In this document: positions 49,346 to 51,213 of the stretch, piece after piece
Numbering within the stretch: the first letter of the stretch is position 1
Layout: every line of letters begins with the position of its first letter
Assembly (NCBI GenBank): GCA_910587015.1
Contig: CAJUME010000002.1
Coordinates: 1 to 51,213, forward strand
Reading direction: 5' to 3'
DNA from: an uncultured Christensenella sp.
GTDB lineage: Bacteria; Bacillota; Clostridia; Christensenellales; Borkfalkiaceae
DNA: 51,213 nt
Program-made: the position numbers and the translations under genes
The notes under the pieces: generated by a model
Seen by the model: only the letters and a program-made list of their open reading frames with translations
What the model was told of the DNA's origin: nothing
The model's database searches: none

Positions 49346-50299
49346 ATGGATAAGTCTGCTTTAATAAAAAAAATATTGCTTGCCGCCTCGGTATTTATTG
49401 TAATTTTATTCGAGCTGCTTAAATATCTGTTTTCGGTTCGGCTTATTGCCGTTGCCTCGTGTGCGGAAATTGTTCTTGCGGCAGTTTCCGTTTTTTGTCT
49501 GTTTTCCGATAAAAGGTCGCTTAAAATCGCGGCTGCGCTGTTGCTTGCCTTTGCCTTAATCACCTTTATCCCGAATATGATTATCGGCTTCAATAAAACG
49601 GAGGCGCCGACAGAGCCGCAGTACGTTATTCACGCGGGCGGAAGGGAGAGGTCGGACAAAACCTACCTTAACTGTGGCGAGCCGCTGGAAAAATACCTTG
49701 CCGAGGGACAAAAGCTTGTTGAGATTGATTTTATGCTTACAAGCGACGGCTATGTCGTATGTACTCACTGGTTCGAGCATACGCCGTACAGCAAGAAAAA
49801 CCGCCCGACCTTAGCCGAATTTATGTCTTATGAAATCGGCGGCAAATACAAGGCGATGTCCTTTGAGGGGCTTATAGAAATTCTTCAAAAATATCCGCAG
49901 GCAAGGATAGTTTTCGACAGTAAGGAAGACGATATAATCGAAATCCTTTCGGTAATGTGCACCGTTGCCGAAAATAAAGGGCTTGACATTTATTCGCGCT
50001 TTGTTATACAGATTTACGGCGCGGACGATTACTACAATGTAAAAGCGCGGTTCCCTGAGTTTGCGGAGTACTGGTTCACAAACTATAAGGCAAGCTATCC
50101 GTTTACCAAAATGTTAAAGCTTTTCGAGGATAAGGAAGATATAACGACCTATGTAATCTGCAAGGAAAGCTGGTGCTGTTACGCGCTGTGCATGCTTAAC
50201 ACTGATAAAAATATCGCCGTGCATACCGAAAACCTTTCTGCAAACAGCAAATTTTACTGCGCGCGCGGCGTTACCTACGTTTACGCCGACTATGTCTGA
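49346..50299 (+). CDS. Membrane-anchored glycerophosphodiester phosphodiesterase-like protein
   Basis: A 317-residue protein with three N-terminal helices (about 7-85) and a C-terminal domain of GDPD/PI-PLC-like TIM-barrel type facing outside. The metal-binding pattern is recognisable: HAGG, then VEIDFMLTSDG (Glu and Asp ligands) and CTHW. Canonical GDPD has HRG and HD, so this is a divergent member and activity on glycerophosphodiesters is uncertain. ATG 49346 has GGTG eight bases ahead; ATG 49340 is too close to it. It is probably controlled by the adjacent XRE protein. Confidence 0.75.
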   Translation: MDKSALIKKILLAASVFIVILFELLKYLFSVRLIAVASCAEIVLAAVSVFCLFSDKRSLKIAAALLLAFALITFIPNMIIGFNKTEAPTEPQYVIHAGGRERSDKTYLNCGEPLEKYLAEGQKLVEIDFMLTSDGYVVCTHWFEHTPYSKKNRPTLAEFMSYEIGGKYKAMSFEGLIEILQKYPQARIVFDSKEDDIIEILSVMCTVAENKGLDIYSRFVIQIYGADDYYNVKARFPEFAEYWFTNYKASYPFTKMLKLFEDKEDITTYVICKESWCCYALCMLNTDKNIAVHTENLSANSKFYCARGVTYVYADYV

Positions 50300-50311
50300 T
50301 AACGTTGGTTT

Positions 50312-50355
50312 AAAGCCCGACCTTGGCATTTTGCCAAGGTCGGGCTTTTTTATTT
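50312..50355 (+). terminator. Terminator after the GDPD-like gene
   Basis: A 17-bp perfect stem, 50312-50328 with 50332-50348, three-base loop, followed by TTTTATTT. Confidence 0.95.
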
Positions 50356-50445
50356 GCGGCAAAATTTTACAAAAACCGTCAATAATACAGAAATTTCCTT
50401 AACGGAAGTATAGTAATATTTTTAAAAAATCACGGAGAAAGAAAA

Positions 50446-50757
50446 ATGGTTGTTTCCGGCTGCGTGAGCGGTAAGGTTCTGTACATAAGTCTGTCGGGCG
50501 AAATGGACGAATGCTCCGCACAGTCCGCGCGCGCAAAATGCGATAAGCTGATAGACGACAATCTCGGCGTCACAAAAATAATAATAAATCTGTCGGAGGT
50601 GGCTTTTATGGACTCCACGGGCATAGGCTTTTTGATAGGCAGATACAAAAAAGCCTCCAAACTATCTATACCGCTGTGCGTGGAAAAGCCCAATTTCGCC
50701 GCCGATAAAATTCTGAATTTAAGCGGAATTTACTCGCTTATCCCCAAGGAGAAGTAA
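50446..50757 (+). CDS. spoIIAA: Anti-sigma F factor antagonist
   Basis: STAS-domain protein of 103 residues that frees sigma-F in the forespore by binding SpoIIAB. The phosphorylated serine is Ser57 in FMDSTGIGFLIGRYK, and the start VVSGCVSGKVLYISLSGEMDE fits the family. CGGAGA precedes the ATG. It is the first gene of the spoIIA operon; a sigma-H promoter, expected upstream, was not recognised by eye. Confidence 0.94.
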   Translation: MVVSGCVSGKVLYISLSGEMDECSAQSARAKCDKLIDDNLGVTKIIINLSEVAFMDSTGIGFLIGRYKKASKLSIPLCVEKPNFAADKILNLSGIYSLIPKEK

Positions 50758-50770
50758 AAAGGATATAAAT

Positions 50771-51208
50771 ATGACAAAAAACTATTTAAAGCTTCAATTT
50801 TATTCGCTTCCCCGCAATCAGGCGTTCGCAAGGGACGCCGTTGCCGCGTTCTGCTTAGAGCTCAACCCCTCGCTTTCCGACCTGTCGGACGTTAAAACCG
50901 CCGTGTCGGAGGCCGTTACAAACTGCACCGTGCACGCCTACAAGGACGGCATGGGGCTTGTTACGGTTGAGTGCGAAATCGAAAACGATGCGCTACATAT
51001 CAAAATAAGCGACACGGGCAAGGGCATACCGGATATAGGCAAGGCGGTACAGCCGTTTTTTACCTCGGCGCCGTCGGACGAGCGCTCCGGCATGGGCTTT
51101 ACGATAATGCAGACGTTTATGGACGAGTTTAAGGTGAATTCCGTCCGCGGCGAGGGCACGGTCGTTTATATGACAAAAAGTTTTAAAGCGGAAGTGAAGA
51201 ATGCTTGA
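50771..51208 (+). CDS. spoIIAB: Anti-sigma F factor (serine kinase)
   Basis: GHKL-fold kinase that binds sigma-F and phosphorylates SpoIIAA. The 145 residues include the N-box KTAVSEAVTNCTVHAY, the G1 box ISDTGKGIPDI and G2 FTSAPSDERSGMGFTIMQTFMD. AAAGGA precedes the ATG, 13 bases after spoIIAA. The stop overlaps the start of the next gene by eight bases. Confidence 0.95.
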   Translation: MTKNYLKLQFYSLPRNQAFARDAVAAFCLELNPSLSDLSDVKTAVSEAVTNCTVHAYKDGMGLVTVECEIENDALHIKISDTGKGIPDIGKAVQPFFTSAPSDERSGMGFTIMQTFMDEFKVNSVRGEGTVVYMTKSFKAEVKNA

Positions 51209-51213
51209 CGTCG
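51201..51213 (+). CDS. spoIIAC: Start of the sigma-F gene (partial)
   Basis: Only four codons (ATG CTT GAC GTC) are in the window. The identity is inferred from operon order spoIIAA-spoIIAB-spoIIAC; GAAGTGAAG precedes the start. Confidence 0.6.

Noticed and set aside
50300..50445. Sigma-H promoter for spoIIA
   Set aside because: It is expected from known biology, but I could not find a convincing match to the sigma-H -35 and -10 elements with correct spacing.

Overview
The window looks like chromosome of an uncultured, probably gut-dwelling, spore-forming Clostridia. Evidence for this is spoIIAA-spoIIAB-(spoIIAC), spoVA and yunB genes, a T-box leader on pheS, a large Firmicutes-type SRP RNA with an Alu domain, a two-subunit iron-sulfur fumarase, Gram-positive sigma-A promoters (TTGACA-N17-TATAAT) and a tRNA run in Bacillus-like order. 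Codon usage and the radical-SAM/DUF4130 repair pair fit Christensenellales-like lineages, but I cannot name a species.

Layout. (1) 1-12621: the end of glmS, then a cell-surface polysaccharide locus. It has a PglF/CapD-type UDP-HexNAc 4,6-dehydratase, a reverse-strand O-antigen-ligase-like protein, a DegT/PglE-type aminotransferase, a PglC-type initiating sugar phosphate transferase, three glycosyltransferases, a CDP-glycerol-type phosphotransferase, a Wzy-like polymerase and a Wzx flippase. The middle (about 5800-11038) is clearly AT-richer than its surroundings, as expected for an exchanged cassette. (2) 12622-14760: a lone large serine recombinase bracketed by an exact 11-bp direct repeat. 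(3) 14761-18411: an EF-G paralogue followed by a remnant spoVA cluster (spoVAD reduced to its C-terminal half, then spoVAE) and yunB. (4) 18416-18879: a divergent four-cysteine miniprotein / XRE regulator pair with twin operators. (5) 18939-24073, reverse strand: pheS-pheT with a T-box leader, and fumarase alpha-beta. (6) 24152-35320: housekeeping genes (CPBP protease, rlmH, M14 peptidase, tadA, prs, pth, mfd, a large lipoprotein, uppP). (7) 35351-37541: XRE regulator plus ABC-2 exporter with operators in the promoter. (8) 37602-40907: SRP RNA (reverse), mrp, and the radical-SAM/DUF4130 repair pair (reverse). (9) 41023-47326: GNAT protein, two-component system, and a heterodimeric ABC exporter. 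(10) 47521-48050: five tRNA genes. (11) 48162-51213: Pr6Pr membrane protein, XRE regulator with a long operator before a GDPD-like membrane protein, and the start of the spoIIA operon.

Most notable signals: the truncated spoVAD whose start abuts the upstream terminator hairpin; a perfect 28-bp palindrome covering the yunB start codon; three XRE modules, each with its own near-perfect operator placed inside a promoter; several genes whose promoter geometry predicts leaderless mRNAs; an ERIC-like folded element between prs and pth; an SRP RNA core with a GGGA instead of GGAA tetraloop; and the direct repeats around the serine recombinase. All functional statements are from reading the sequence and family knowledge; no database search was run.
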